Source of the DNA: RGUW01 sp049421025
GTDB lineage: Bacteria > Cyanobacteriota > Cyanobacteriia > PCC-6307 > Cyanobiaceae
Direction of reading: 5' to 3'
Assembly: GCA_049421025.1 (NCBI GenBank)
Contig: JBMSMG010000001.1
Location: forward strand, 1 to 61,488
Length of the DNA: 61,488 bases
Shown here piece by piece: positions 10,026 through 18,342 of the stretch; positions within the stretch are counted from its first letter, which is position 1, and each line of letters opens with the position of its first letter. The notes under the pieces are model-generated. The model searched no databases. It saw only the letters and a list, made by a program, of their open reading frames with translations, and was not told the origin of the DNA. The translations under genes and the position numbers were made by a program.

Positions 10026-11312
10026 TTGCGCTGGCAGGGCCTGCTCAACGATCAGGCTCAAGGGCCGCTGGCCCGCCACCTGCAGCTGATCAGCGGGGCA
10101 GTGCTCTGCGTGCTGATGGCGGGGCTGCCGCTGCTCGATCGCGGCGGGCTGGGCCTGTTGATCGCCGCCAGCGGACTGCTGTGGATCGTGTGGGCCCTGC
10201 GCACACCGGCAGGCCGGCTGGGCTCGATCAATCTGTGGATCCTGGCGACGCTGGCAATCGCCACCTTGGCCACTGGGTTTTCGCCGGTGCCGCTGGCGGC
10301 CTTCAAAGGCCTGTTGAAACTGATCAGCTACCTGGGCGTCTACGCGCTGATGCGGGAGCTGCTGGTGCAACAGCCCCGCTGGTGGGACCGGATCGTGGCT
10401 GCCCTGCTGAGCGGCAGCCTCTACACCAGCGTGATCGGCATTCGCCAGCTGTATGGCAACACCGAAGAGCTGGCCCGCTGGGCTGACCCCAACTCGGTGG
10501 CCGACGGCACGATTCGCATCTACGGCACGCTCGAGAACCCCAACCTGCTGGGGGGCTTTCTGCTGGCGGTGCTGCCGCTGGCTGTTGCAGCGCTGTTGCG
10601 TTGGCGCCCGCCGCTGCAGCGGCTGTTTGCCGCCAGCAGCCTGGCGCTGGGGCTGATCGCCCTGGTGCTCACCTACAGCCGCGGCGCCTGGATGGGCATG
10701 GTGGCCTCGCTGGGGTTGATGGGGCTGCTGCTGGCCCTGCGCCAGACCCGCAGCTGGCCGCCGCTGTGGCGACGGCTGTTTCCGCTGCTGCTGGTGGCGG
10801 TTGGCAGCGCCGCATTGGTGGTGCTCATCACCCAGGTCGAGCCCCTGCGGGTGCGCGTGTTGAGCCTGGTGGCCGGCCGCGAGGACAGCTCCAACAACTT
10901 CCGCATCAACGTCTGGCTGGCCGCGCTCAAGATGGTCGAAGCAAGGCCCTGGCTGGGCATCGGCCCGGGCAACACCGCCTTCAACCTGATCTACCCGCTG
11001 TTTCAGCAGCCCAAGTTCAACGCCCTCAGCGCTTACTCGATTCCACTGGAAATCGCTGTCGAGGCGGGCATTCCTGGGCTGATCGTGCTGCTGGGGCTGG
11101 TGGTCACCGCCGTGCGCAACGGGCTGCGCCAGATCAGAGGCGAGGGGACGCAGGTGCTGCCGGCTCTGGCCGCGCTAGCCATGGTGGCGGGCCTTGGCGT
11201 GCAGGGGCTCACCGACACGATCTTCTTTCGGCCCGAGGTGCAACTGATCGGCTGGTTTGCCCTGGCAACACTCAGTGCCGCTCAGGCCCGCGGCGACGCC
11301 TCAGCAAGCTGA
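10026..11312 (+). CDS. ictB: IctB family membrane protein (O-antigen ligase/Wzy-like fold)
   Basis: A 428-residue polytopic membrane protein with about ten hydrophobic spans. The central part carries the Wzy_C/O-antigen-ligase signature: GTLENPNLLGGFLLAVLPL (about 162-180), TYSRGAWMGM (about 215-224), and further on NTAFNLIYPLFQQPKFN ahead of the terminal spans. The family is called IctB because disruption in Synechococcus affected inorganic carbon accumulation, but direct bicarbonate transport has not been shown and the fold is that of glycan ligases. The start appears to be TTG at 10026; no ATG or GTG is available just upstream, and the open frame begins inside trmB. The downstream kinase gene starts at the very next base after its stop. 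Confidence 0.85.
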   Translation: MRWQGLLNDQAQGPLARHLQLISGAVLCVLMAGLPLLDRGGLGLLIAASGLLWIVWALRTPAGRLGSINLWILATLAIATLATGFSPVPLAAFKGLLKLISYLGVYALMRELLVQQPRWWDRIVAALLSGSLYTSVIGIRQLYGNTEELARWADPNSVADGTIRIYGTLENPNLLGGFLLAVLPLAVAALLRWRPPLQRLFAASSLALGLIALVLTYSRGAWMGMVASLGLMGLLLALRQTRSWPPLWRRLFPLLLVAVGSAALVVLITQVEPLRVRVLSLVAGREDSSNNFRINVWLAALKMVEARPWLGIGPGNTAFNLIYPLFQQPKFNALSAYSIPLEIAVEAGIPGLIVLLGLVVTAVRNGLRQIRGEGTQVLPALAALAMVAGLGVQGLTDTIFFRPEVQLIGWFALATLSAAQARGDASAS

Positions 11313-12284
11313 ATGGGATCCCTGATCGCAGGCTTTGATGCGGGTCAGACCCACACCCGCTGCAGGCTGGCTGTGCTGCTTGAGAGTGGTGAGCTGCAGC
11401 CGCTGGGCCATGGCGAGGGCCCAGGCGTCAGCCACCTCGATGCACCCGGCGGCGAAGAGCGCTTTGAGCAGGCCCTGCGCCAGAGCCTGGCTGCAGCCCT
11501 GCTGCAGGCCAACGGCCCTGCTGCAGGCCCCCTTGAGGCAGCAGCCATTGGCGCCAGCGGCATCGAAACGCTCAGCAGCGTGCAGGGCCGCGCTCAGCAG
11601 CTGGCCGCCGCGGCCCTGCAGCTGCCTGCCGATCGGCTCAGCGTCAGCGGCGATGAACGCACCGCCCTCGAAGGCGCCCGCGGCGCCTGCAGCGCTGGCA
11701 TCTTGCTGATCAGCGGCACCGGCTGCATCGCCCTGGGACGCAACAGCACAGGCAACGAGCACCGCTGCGGCGGCTGGGGCTGGCTGCTCGATGGCGCCGG
11801 CTCGGCGATGGACATCGGCCGCGACGGGCTGGCCCTGAGCCTGCAGATGGCCGATGGACGCCACCCCGAGAGCCCGCTGCGGCGGCTGCTATGGCAGGCC
11901 CTGGGGCTCGAGGCCGATGCCGCCGCGGCCCCGCAGGCGATCAAGAGCCTGGTGGTGCAACCGGGCTTTGGGGCAGCAGGCTTTGCCCGCCTGGCACCAG
12001 TGGTGCATGCCGAGGCCCTGGCCGGCGACCCTGATGCCCGCACGATCGTGCAACGCTCGGCCGAGGCACTGGCCCAGATGGCAGCGGCGGTGGCGCAGCA
12101 GCTGCAGCTCGAGCGTCCACCTGTCTGGGGCAGCGGCGGCGCGCTCGAGCACCTGACGTTGCTGCGTCAGGGCCTGGCCACGGCACTGCAGCAGCAGCTG
12201 CCTGGAGCGCTGTTGGCTGTGCCCGCAGGCGATGGCTGCGACGGCGCCCTGAGCCTGGCTCGAGCGCTGCTCAGGCCGCGTTGA
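11313..12284 (+). CDS. BadF/BadG/BcrA/BcrD-type ATPase, probable N-acetylglucosamine kinase-like sugar kinase
   Basis: A 323-residue ASKHA-fold protein. The phosphate-1 motif is GFDAGQTHTRC (about 7-17), the phosphate-2 region is LISGTGCIALGRN (about 130-142), and GGWGWLLDGAGSAMDIGRDG resembles the N-acetylglucosamine kinase signature. It probably phosphorylates a sugar such as GlcNAc; the substrate is an inference. The ATG at 11313 directly follows the IctB stop, so the two are coupled. It converges on glmM, the gene for the next enzyme family in amino-sugar metabolism, with a 14-base overlap of the 3' ends. GlmM uses GlcN-phosphates, so a link to GlcNAc recycling is plausible but unproven. 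Confidence 0.78.
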   Translation: MGSLIAGFDAGQTHTRCRLAVLLESGELQPLGHGEGPGVSHLDAPGGEERFEQALRQSLAAALLQANGPAAGPLEAAAIGASGIETLSSVQGRAQQLAAAALQLPADRLSVSGDERTALEGARGACSAGILLISGTGCIALGRNSTGNEHRCGGWGWLLDGAGSAMDIGRDGLALSLQMADGRHPESPLRRLLWQALGLEADAAAAPQAIKSLVVQPGFGAAGFARLAPVVHAEALAGDPDARTIVQRSAEALAQMAAAVAQQLQLERPPVWGSGGALEHLTLLRQGLATALQQQLPGALLAVPAGDGCDGALSLARALLRPR

Positions 12285-13665
12285 GATGGGTGTCGGCCAG
12301 CTGGGCCAAGCTCTGGGCCCAGTGATCGACATCGGCCTGGCTGGCCGCTTCGACCATCACCCGCAGCAACGGTTCGGTGCCGCTGGCACGCACCAGCACG
12401 CGCCCTTCAGCTCCCATGGACACTTCGGCTTGCTCGATCGCCTCACGCAGCGGCTCGCACTGATGCCACTGGGTGCGGCGCTCGCGATCGCTCACGGTGA
12501 CGTTGACCAGCAGCTGGGGATAGGCCGCAAAGCTCTGATCCAGCCACTCAGCCAAGGTCAGGCCACGCGCCTGAATCAAGGTGGCCACCTGCAGGGCCGT
12601 GAGCAGGCCGTCACCGCTCATGCCATGGCGGGCCGAGAGAATGTGCCCGGACTGCTCGCCGCCAAGGCCAGCACCGAGCTCTTCCATCGCCTGGTGCACG
12701 TATTGATCACCCACGGCCGTGCGCTCGAGCAGACCGCCCTTGGCCTGCCAGGCGCGCTCGAACCCGAGGTTGGACATGACCGTGGCGACCAGGCGCCGAT
12801 CGGGCAGCTCATCAGCCTCGAGCAGGGCTGAGCCCCACAAATACAGAATTTGATCGCCATCAAAGACGCGGCCGCGGCCGTCGACGGCGAGCATGCGATC
12901 GGCATCGCCGTCAAAGGCGAAGCCCATCGCCGCACCACTGGCCATGACGGCCTGGCGCAAAGGCTCGAGATGGGTGCTGCCGCAGCCCACGTTGATGCGC
13001 TGACCGTCGGCGGTGCCGTGCAGCACCTGCACCTCGGCGCCCAGCGCGCGAAACACGGCCTCGCTGCAGGCGGTGGCAGACCCCCAGCACAGATCGAGCA
13101 CGATGCGGCAGCCATCGAGCCGTTGGCCAGCCACGCTCTGCCAGAGGCTGTTCTGGTAATCGAGCAACAGTCCGGGGCGCTCATGCACCGTGCCGATCGG
13201 CGCAAAGCCGTGGTCGCGGGCGATGGGATCGCCGCGCAGACCGGCTTCGATCGCCTGTTGCTGCACCTTGGGCAGCTTGGCGCCAGAGGCGCCAAACACC
13301 TTGATGCCGTTGTCGTGAGGTGGGTTGTGGCTGGCTGACACCATCAAGCCACCGGCAGCACCTGTGCGCCGCACCGACAGGGGAACCGCCGGCGTTGGGC
13401 AGAGGCCCAGGTTCCAGACCTGACGGCCGGCTGCCGTGAGCCCAGCACTGAGCGCTGCCGCCAGCATCGGCCCACTGGAGCGGGAATCCATGCCGATGAC
13501 AACAGGCCCCTCGGCCTTGAGCACCTGACCGCACCAGTACCCCAGCTGCAACGCCAGGGCCGGGGTGACCTGCTCGCCCACACGGCCTCGCACGCCATCG
13601 GTGCCGAACCCGGTAAAAGCCTCGCCCAGAGGTGCGCCGATCGGATGCGGTGCTCCGCTGGTCAT
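12271..13665 (-). CDS. glmM: Phosphoglucosamine mutase
   Basis: Interconverts glucosamine-6-P and glucosamine-1-P on the route to UDP-GlcNAc, peptidoglycan and lipopolysaccharide. About 464 residues from the ATG at 13665 (a second ATG at 13680 is possible). The N-terminal FGTDGVRG, the phosphoserine loop MVSASHNP (Ser at about 112), the metal loop FDGDADRM and the C-terminal phosphate-binding RASGTEPLLRVM are all present in the right order. The ASHNPP..NGIK context and overall length favour GlmM over phosphoglucomutase. A second phosphohexomutase of a different subfamily lies at 57560-59038. Confidence 0.95.
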   Translation of the reverse strand: MTSGAPHPIGAPLGEAFTGFGTDGVRGRVGEQVTPALALQLGYWCGQVLKAEGPVVIGMDSRSSGPMLAAALSAGLTAAGRQVWNLGLCPTPAVPLSVRRTGAAGGLMVSASHNPPHDNGIKVFGASGAKLPKVQQQAIEAGLRGDPIARDHGFAPIGTVHERPGLLLDYQNSLWQSVAGQRLDGCRIVLDLCWGSATACSEAVFRALGAEVQVLHGTADGQRINVGCGSTHLEPLRQAVMASGAAMGFAFDGDADRMLAVDGRGRVFDGDQILYLWGSALLEADELPDRRLVATVMSNLGFERAWQAKGGLLERTAVGDQYVHQAMEELGAGLGGEQSGHILSARHGMSGDGLLTALQVATLIQARGLTLAEWLDQSFAAYPQLLVNVTVSDRERRTQWHQCEPLREAIEQAEVSMGAEGRVLVRASGTEPLLRVMVEAASQADVDHWAQSLAQLADTHLNAA

Positions 13666-13704
13666 GGGTCCAACCTTCACGATGCCGCAGGCTACGCCGA
13701 AGCT

Positions 13705-14004
13705 TTATCGCCAGCGCCGCGGCCACCACAGCCAGATCAACAGCTCAAGCAAAGCCCAGACCAAAAGCAGCCCCACCAGCCATCCGGGCAACAGGCGCAG
13801 GGGCCACAGGGGCCTTAGCACCATCAGCAGACCGGCGGCGGCCCAGACCCGCAGCGCGCGCTGGCGCTGCTGCCAGCCGGGCAGGCTGGTCAAGCTGGCC
13901 GGCAACGCTGCATGCAAGCGCTCAACAGCAGGCTGCAAGTAGCGCAACAGCTCTGGCACACGAGGCAGGGCGGCTCTCCCCAGAATGGCTTGAGCGTTGC
14001 GCAT
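13705..14004 (-). CDS. Small membrane protein, unknown
   Basis: A 99-residue protein from the ATG at 14004 (an alternative ATG at 14028 would overlap the divergent transglycosylase start). The N-terminal half is amphipathic (LLRYLQPAVERLHAALPAS). The C-terminal half has two hydrophobic spans, LRVWAAAGLLMVLRPLW and WLVGLLLVWALLELLIWLWW, ending in PRRWR. This layout suggests an anchored membrane protein with a cytoplasmic basic tail. No family is recognised. It lies between glmM and the lytic transglycosylase and could be part of envelope functions, but only position suggests that. Confidence 0.6.
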   Translation of the reverse strand: MRNAQAILGRAALPRVPELLRYLQPAVERLHAALPASLTSLPGWQQRQRALRVWAAAGLLMVLRPLWPLRLLPGWLVGLLLVWALLELLIWLWWPRRWR

Positions 14005-14015
14005 CTGGGCTGCCT

Positions 14016-15968
14016 TTGCGGTTCGCATTTCTGCTGACGGCCTTAAGCGCAGGGGTGCTCGCCAGCCTGGCGGCGGGCCGGGCGCTGCTGGTGCAGTTGC
14101 CGCGGCCCACGCCGGCGGGCAGTGCCGCGGGTTTGTCGATTGAGCAGCGCTTGGCGCTCAACCCGCTGCGGCGGCGCGAGGCGGCCCTGCTGCTCGCATC
14201 CCGCAGCAACAGTGAGCCCAGTCACAAGCAACGCCTGCTGCGCAGCCAGGGCTGGGGCCTGGACCCCCTGGCCGCCGTTGTGCTCAAACATCAGGCCCTG
14301 ACAGAAGTCGCTCTGGGCCAAGCCCAGCAGGCCAAGACGGCTTGGCAGCTGCTGCAAAGGCGCCACGGCTCCGTTCCAGCCAGCGCTGATGCCCTCTATG
14401 CGCTTGGCCAGCGCCGCACCTTGCTGCAGCGCTGGCCGGCCCACCCCGCAGCCCTGGCTGCTGCCAGTGAACAGGCCGACCTGGCTGGCGCCCTGCACCT
14501 GGCCCGCTGGGGAGCCCGCTGGCCCGGCGCCGCTGAGCGCATCAACACAACCTGCCTGCAACCAAAACTGAGCGAAGCGCAGCGGCAGCAACTGGCCCAG
14601 GGACTGGCTGAGCTGGGCGCCGCAGCAGACGCCGAGGCCTGCCTGGCCGGCGCCACACCCCTACCAGCAACCGCCCTGCTGCTCGCTGATGCCGACCTGC
14701 ACAGCGCCAATGCCGATCAGCAGCAGCGCGGGACGGCGCGCCTGCTGCAGCTGCTCAACCACCAGCCCAGCTCGACTGCAGCCAAGAGCGCCGCTGCAAT
14801 GCTGGCCGCCTCAGACACCCCAGCGGCCCAGGGCGCCCTGGCCAACCTGCCGGCGCGGTGGCAGGCCAGCGCCGCGGTGCAGGCCAGCGCGGCAAAACAG
14901 GCTCAAAACAACGCTGCTGCGATCGCCGTAGTGCAGCGCTGGCCGCGCGATGCGTCCAGCTGGGAGCTGCAGTGGCACAGAGCACGCCTCAACGCACTGG
15001 CAGGACGCTGGCGCGAAGCGCTCGAGCTGCTGCGGGCCGGCGGGCCAGCACTCGAGGCGAGCATGCCCGCGGCCCTGCAGGCGCGCCGCGAGTTCTGGCT
15101 GGGCTTGAGCCTTTTGCAACTGGGCGAGCCGACGCCCGCACGCCGCCATTGGCAACAGATTGTGCAGCGCTGGCCAGGCGGCTACTACGGCTGGCGCGCC
15201 GCCGCCCGCCTGGGGCTCAAGCAGCAGACAACGCCTGCAGGAGCGGCCCCAAGCTGGAGACCGCTCCAGAGCGGAGATGCGCAGGTCGATCGGCTCTGGC
15301 GGCTGGGTCAGCCGCTTGAGGCCTTTGAGCATTGGCGGGCCATGCGCCGCGGCCGCCCTGCAAGCCAGAGCCGCGCCCTGCAGGCCGAAGGGCGCCTGCG
15401 CGAAGCCATCGGCGATGGCTGGGCGGGCCTGGGCCAGCAGGAGCTGGCCGCCCTGCGGGCGCCTGCTGCTGACTGCCAGCTGCAACAGCTGATCGAGCAC
15501 AGCCGCTACCAGGTGCGCCAACACCAGTCCCTCAGCAAAGCTGCACGCAGCGAACAGATGCCGCTGCACCTGCTGCTGGGTGTTGCCAAACAGGAATCGC
15601 GGTTTCAAAGCAACGTGCGCTCTGTGGTCGGTGCGCAGGGCCTGCTGCAACTGATGCCTGAGACCGCTGCTGAAGTGCATGGCTCAGCATTGAGCGAAGC
15701 GCAACTCAGTGATCCCCAGCTCAACGCCCGCCTGGGTGCGCGCTATCTCAAGCAGCTGCTGCAGCGCTGGGGCGGCAACACAGTGCTGGCGGTGGCCAGT
15801 TACAACGCAGGCCCCAACGCGGTGGTCCGCTGGCTGACGCCCCAGCTCGAGCAGGTACCCGAGCTCTGGGTAGAGGCGATTCCCTACCCAGAAACGCGTC
15901 ATTACGTCAAAACCGTGCTTGGCAACAGCTGGAGTTTCAGCGCCCCGCGCTTGCCCCGCTGCCGCTGA
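14016..15968 (+). CDS. Soluble lytic murein transglycosylase (Slt-like)
   Basis: Cleaves peptidoglycan glycan strands with formation of 1,6-anhydro products. A start at TTG 14016 gives 650 residues and an N-terminal signal or anchor helix (FAFLLTALSAGVLASLAAG). The middle (about 60-500) is an Ala/Leu/Gln-rich helical superhelix like that of Slt70. The catalytic SLT domain is at the C-terminus: LLGVAKQESRFQ with Glu527 as catalytic acid, then GAQGLLQLMPETA and NAGPNAVVRW. The frame is open upstream to 13632, but that part overlaps the divergent small membrane-protein gene. The stop abuts that of the convergent gene (TGATCA). Confidence 0.88.
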   Translation: MRFAFLLTALSAGVLASLAAGRALLVQLPRPTPAGSAAGLSIEQRLALNPLRRREAALLLASRSNSEPSHKQRLLRSQGWGLDPLAAVVLKHQALTEVALGQAQQAKTAWQLLQRRHGSVPASADALYALGQRRTLLQRWPAHPAALAAASEQADLAGALHLARWGARWPGAAERINTTCLQPKLSEAQRQQLAQGLAELGAAADAEACLAGATPLPATALLLADADLHSANADQQQRGTARLLQLLNHQPSSTAAKSAAAMLAASDTPAAQGALANLPARWQASAAVQASAAKQAQNNAAAIAVVQRWPRDASSWELQWHRARLNALAGRWREALELLRAGGPALEASMPAALQARREFWLGLSLLQLGEPTPARRHWQQIVQRWPGGYYGWRAAARLGLKQQTTPAGAAPSWRPLQSGDAQVDRLWRLGQPLEAFEHWRAMRRGRPASQSRALQAEGRLREAIGDGWAGLGQQELAALRAPAADCQLQQLIEHSRYQVRQHQSLSKAARSEQMPLHLLLGVAKQESRFQSNVRSVVGAQGLLQLMPETAAEVHGSALSEAQLSDPQLNARLGARYLKQLLQRWGGNTVLAVASYNAGPNAVVRWLTPQLEQVPELWVEAIPYPETRHYVKTVLGNSWSFSAPRLPRCR

Positions 15969-16481
15969 TCAGGCTGCCCAGAACCCTGCGAGATGGCGCC
16001 CCACGGCTGAGCCAAACAGCACCAGCACGCTGAGCGCTAGAGCGCTCAGCCAGGGCGGGGGCAACAGGCGCAAACGCACCAAATCAAGACGTGCCAGCAA
16101 CACAGCCGAAGCCAGGATCAGCACATTGGCCAGCACATTGAGATGCAGGAGATACAGGCCCCCGATCGTGACGATCAGCAAGGTGAACACCAGGCTGATC
16201 ACCCTGGAAGCCGCCATCAACGACGACACCCGCTGCAACAGCAGCTCAGGCATGGTGCACACAAACACCACTAGGACGGCGTGCAGACAATCAATCGACC
16301 AAAACACCTCGGCGAACCAACCGCCCGACAACTGCTGATGGGCCTCGCTGAGGCTCCAATGTGCCCCCAGGTACACCGAGATCGCCAGCAGCAGGAGCAG
16401 CAGCGGCGCCCGAACCGGCAGCAGCAACAGCCCCAGCAGGCGTGCCAGACGCTCCAGAGCTGCTGAAGAGCTGCGCATCAC
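15969..16481 (-). CDS. Integral membrane protein of unknown function
   Basis: A 170-residue polytopic protein with about five hydrophobic segments: near 20-40 (PLLLLLLAISVYLGAHW), 65-80 (HAVLVVFVCTMPELLL), 92-112 (VISLVFTLLIVTIGGLYLL), 113-130 and 145-165. The short polar stretch SLSEAHQQLSGGWFAEVFWSI faces one side. No catalytic motif is recognised. Its ATG overlaps the stop of the NIL-ferredoxin gene on the same strand (16478-16481), so the two are translationally coupled and may work together. It resembles other conserved cyanobacterial membrane proteins of unknown role. Confidence 0.7.
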   Translation of the reverse strand: MMRSSSAALERLARLLGLLLLPVRAPLLLLLLAISVYLGAHWSLSEAHQQLSGGWFAEVFWSIDCLHAVLVVFVCTMPELLLQRVSSLMAASRVISLVFTLLIVTIGGLYLLHLNVLANVLILASAVLLARLDLVRLRLLPPPWLSALALSVLVLFGSAVGRHLAGFWAA

Positions 16482-16927
16482 GCCCGCTCCACTGACGGTT
16501 GGATGGTGACGGTCACAGGCTGGTCCAACCCAAGCGAAATGGCATCAAAGGGACAGCTGGGAATGCACTGCTCACAGACCAGACAACGGTCGGCATGAAA
16601 CACCAGCTGCCAGTTTGGAGCGCTGAACTGCAACGCACCGCTGGGGCAAACACTTGAGCACAGACCGCAATCGACGCAGCGAGCGGCATCGATGCGAAGC
16701 TGACCTGGGGCGCGATCCAACCTGAGCCCCTGACGCTCAAGCCACTGCTCTGCAGCATTGAGCTCATCGATGTCGCCCGAGAGCTCAACCACCATGGTGC
16801 CGCTCTGATTGGGCGCCACCTGCGCCCGCAGGATCTTGGCCGCCACGTCAAAGTCAACGGCCAGCCGATAGGTGAGCGGCTGGTGCACCGCTTCGCGCGG
16901 CACATGCAGCGTGAGACGGCGCTTCAT
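16478..16927 (-). CDS. NIL domain-containing ferredoxin (2x[4Fe-4S])
   Basis: A 149-residue two-domain protein. Residues 1-75 form a NIL domain, the ferredoxin-like ACT-related fold found at the C-terminus of methionine ABC-transporter ATPases. Residues 80-130 form a bacterial ferredoxin with two complete clusters: Cys 84, 87, 90, 94 and Cys 115, 118, 121, 125. Such NIL-ferredoxins occur in cyanobacteria and other phototrophs; roles in sulfur-amino-acid sensing coupled to electron transfer have been suggested but are not settled. The ATG at 16927 starts the NIL domain cleanly. It overlaps by four bases the start of the downstream membrane-protein gene and is divergent from the membrane thioredoxin. 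Confidence 0.92.
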   Translation of the reverse strand: MKRRLTLHVPREAVHQPLTYRLAVDFDVAAKILRAQVAPNQSGTMVVELSGDIDELNAAEQWLERQGLRLDRAPGQLRIDAARCVDCGLCSSVCPSGALQFSAPNWQLVFHADRCLVCEQCIPSCPFDAISLGLDQPVTVTIQPSVERA

Positions 16928-17025
16928 CGCTCCACAACCCGCATCAGCCAGGCCCTGTGCGCCGACCGTAGCAACCGTTCTGCTGCCAGAGTGCACCAGC
17001 AGCTGTGGTGCCTGCCGCAACCGTC

Positions 17026-17577
17026 ATGAACGAGACCCTGGGCCGGCGTGAGAGAGCCTTGCTAGGAGCCATCGCCGCTGCCCTGCTGGTGGCGCTGATT
17101 TGGTTGCGCGGCGGGCTGCAACCAGCGGCGCCTTTGGAGCAACTGGCACGCCAGTCGCTGGATCTACCCGTGGCCTTGAGCAACGGACGGCCCACGATCG
17201 TCGAGTTCTATGCCGACTGGTGCGAGGCCTGCAGAGCCATGGCGCCTGCCATGGCCAAGGTGGAGCAACAACACCAGGGATCTCTCGACGTGGTGCTGCT
17301 CAACGTCGACAACCCCCGTTGGCAACCGGAACTGGATCGCTACGGAGTCAATGGCATTCCGCAACTTGAGTTGTTTGACAGCCGTGGCGACGCTGTAGGC
17401 CGCTCGATCGGTGCGCGCCAACTGGCCGAGCTCGAAGCCATTGGTGACGCCCTGATCGCCGAGTCTCCGCTGCCCCAACTGGCAGGCATGGGTGCCATCA
17501 GCACCTTGAGCAGTGACAACGCGCTGCGAGCCGAGACGAACCCTGCCACGATGGCCTCACCTCGTAGTCACGGCTGA
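17026..17577 (+). CDS. Membrane-anchored thioredoxin-like protein (TxlA/HCF164 type)
   Basis: Thiol-disulfide oxidoreductase of 183 residues. An N-terminal hydrophobic anchor (about 11-28, ALLGAIAAALLVALIWL) is followed by a thioredoxin domain with FYADWCEACRAM, redox cysteines 66 and 69, and the cis-proline loop GVNGIPQLELFD. HCF164-type proteins in cyanobacteria and plastids pass reducing power to the lumen for cytochrome c and b6f maturation. This assignment comes from the layout and motif. The ATG at 17026 is preferred to the GTG at 17005. thyX starts 10 bases after its stop. It is divergent from the NIL-ferredoxin gene. Confidence 0.88.
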   Translation: MNETLGRRERALLGAIAAALLVALIWLRGGLQPAAPLEQLARQSLDLPVALSNGRPTIVEFYADWCEACRAMAPAMAKVEQQHQGSLDVVLLNVDNPRWQPELDRYGVNGIPQLELFDSRGDAVGRSIGARQLAELEAIGDALIAESPLPQLAGMGAISTLSSDNALRAETNPATMASPRSHG

Positions 17578-17587
17578 CGCCCTTTCC

Positions 17588-18319
17588 ATGCCGATGGATC
17601 CCCGCTTCCGGGTGGAGCTGATCGCAGCCACCCCCAACCCCCAGCAATGTGTGTATGCGGGCATGCACCAGGACTACAGCGAAGGGTTTGTGGCTGCAGC
17701 CCGCAGCGACTGGCCTGATGAAACCCGCGCCGGCGAGATTTGCGTCAAGCGCCTGCTAGCCGGCGAACGCGGGCACTACGGCCCACTGGAGCACGCCCAG
17801 ATCGTGCTCAACGTGGGCTGGTTTCCGCACTCGGTGATGCAACAGGCCCGCACCCACCGCGTGGGTGTGAGCTTTGACGTGCAGTCGATGCGCTACACCG
17901 GCGAGCGCATCTGCCGCGCAGCCAACGGCGAGATCGAACTGGAAGAGGTGTTCTATCTACGTCCTGTTGGCGACTACAGCGACCGCCAAGGCAAGAAGTA
18001 TCACTACGACGACGCGCAACGCAGCAAAGACCTGGAACTCTGCCGCGCGGCTGCCGAGCGCTACCGCGATCTGCTGGCAGCCGGCTATGCCGAAGAACAT
18101 GCCCGCGGCATCTTGCCGTTTGATTACCGCCAGCACTTTGTGGTGAGTTTTTCGCTGCGGGCCTTTCTGCACTTCATGGACCTGCGCGCCAAGCTCGATG
18201 CCCAAGAAGAAATCCGCGACCTCTGCGACCTGATGTGGCCGCACATGGTCAGCTGGGCACCACAATTTGCCGCCTGGTACGAAAAGAGCCGCCTGCATAA
18301 GGCCAGGCTCGCGCCCTAG
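17588..18319 (+). CDS. thyX: FAD-dependent thymidylate synthase
   Basis: Makes dTMP from dUMP with methylene-tetrahydrofolate, FAD and NADPH; 243 residues. The ThyX signature appears as RTHRVGVSFDVQSMRY (88-103), a variant of the RHRxxSxNxxSxRY-type motif. FAD and substrate-contact regions follow, for example the HAQIVLNVGWFPHSVMQQ block. The frame is open upstream into the thioredoxin gene, but the ATG at 17588 gives the usual start. The convergent dcd gene supplies dUMP precursors, so the pair covers adjacent steps of dTMP synthesis. No thyA was seen in the window. Confidence 0.97.
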   Translation: MPMDPRFRVELIAATPNPQQCVYAGMHQDYSEGFVAAARSDWPDETRAGEICVKRLLAGERGHYGPLEHAQIVLNVGWFPHSVMQQARTHRVGVSFDVQSMRYTGERICRAANGEIELEEVFYLRPVGDYSDRQGKKYHYDDAQRSKDLELCRAAAERYRDLLAAGYAEEHARGILPFDYRQHFVVSFSLRAFLHFMDLRAKLDAQEEIRDLCDLMWPHMVSWAPQFAAWYEKSRLHKARLAP

Positions 18320-18342
18320 GGGGCAGGCACCTAGCTCAGGCG

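Noticed and set aside
13632..14015. Upstream extension of the lytic transglycosylase frame
   Set aside because: Low-complexity Arg/Ala-rich translation that overlaps a divergent membrane protein; the signal helix begins at TTG 14016.
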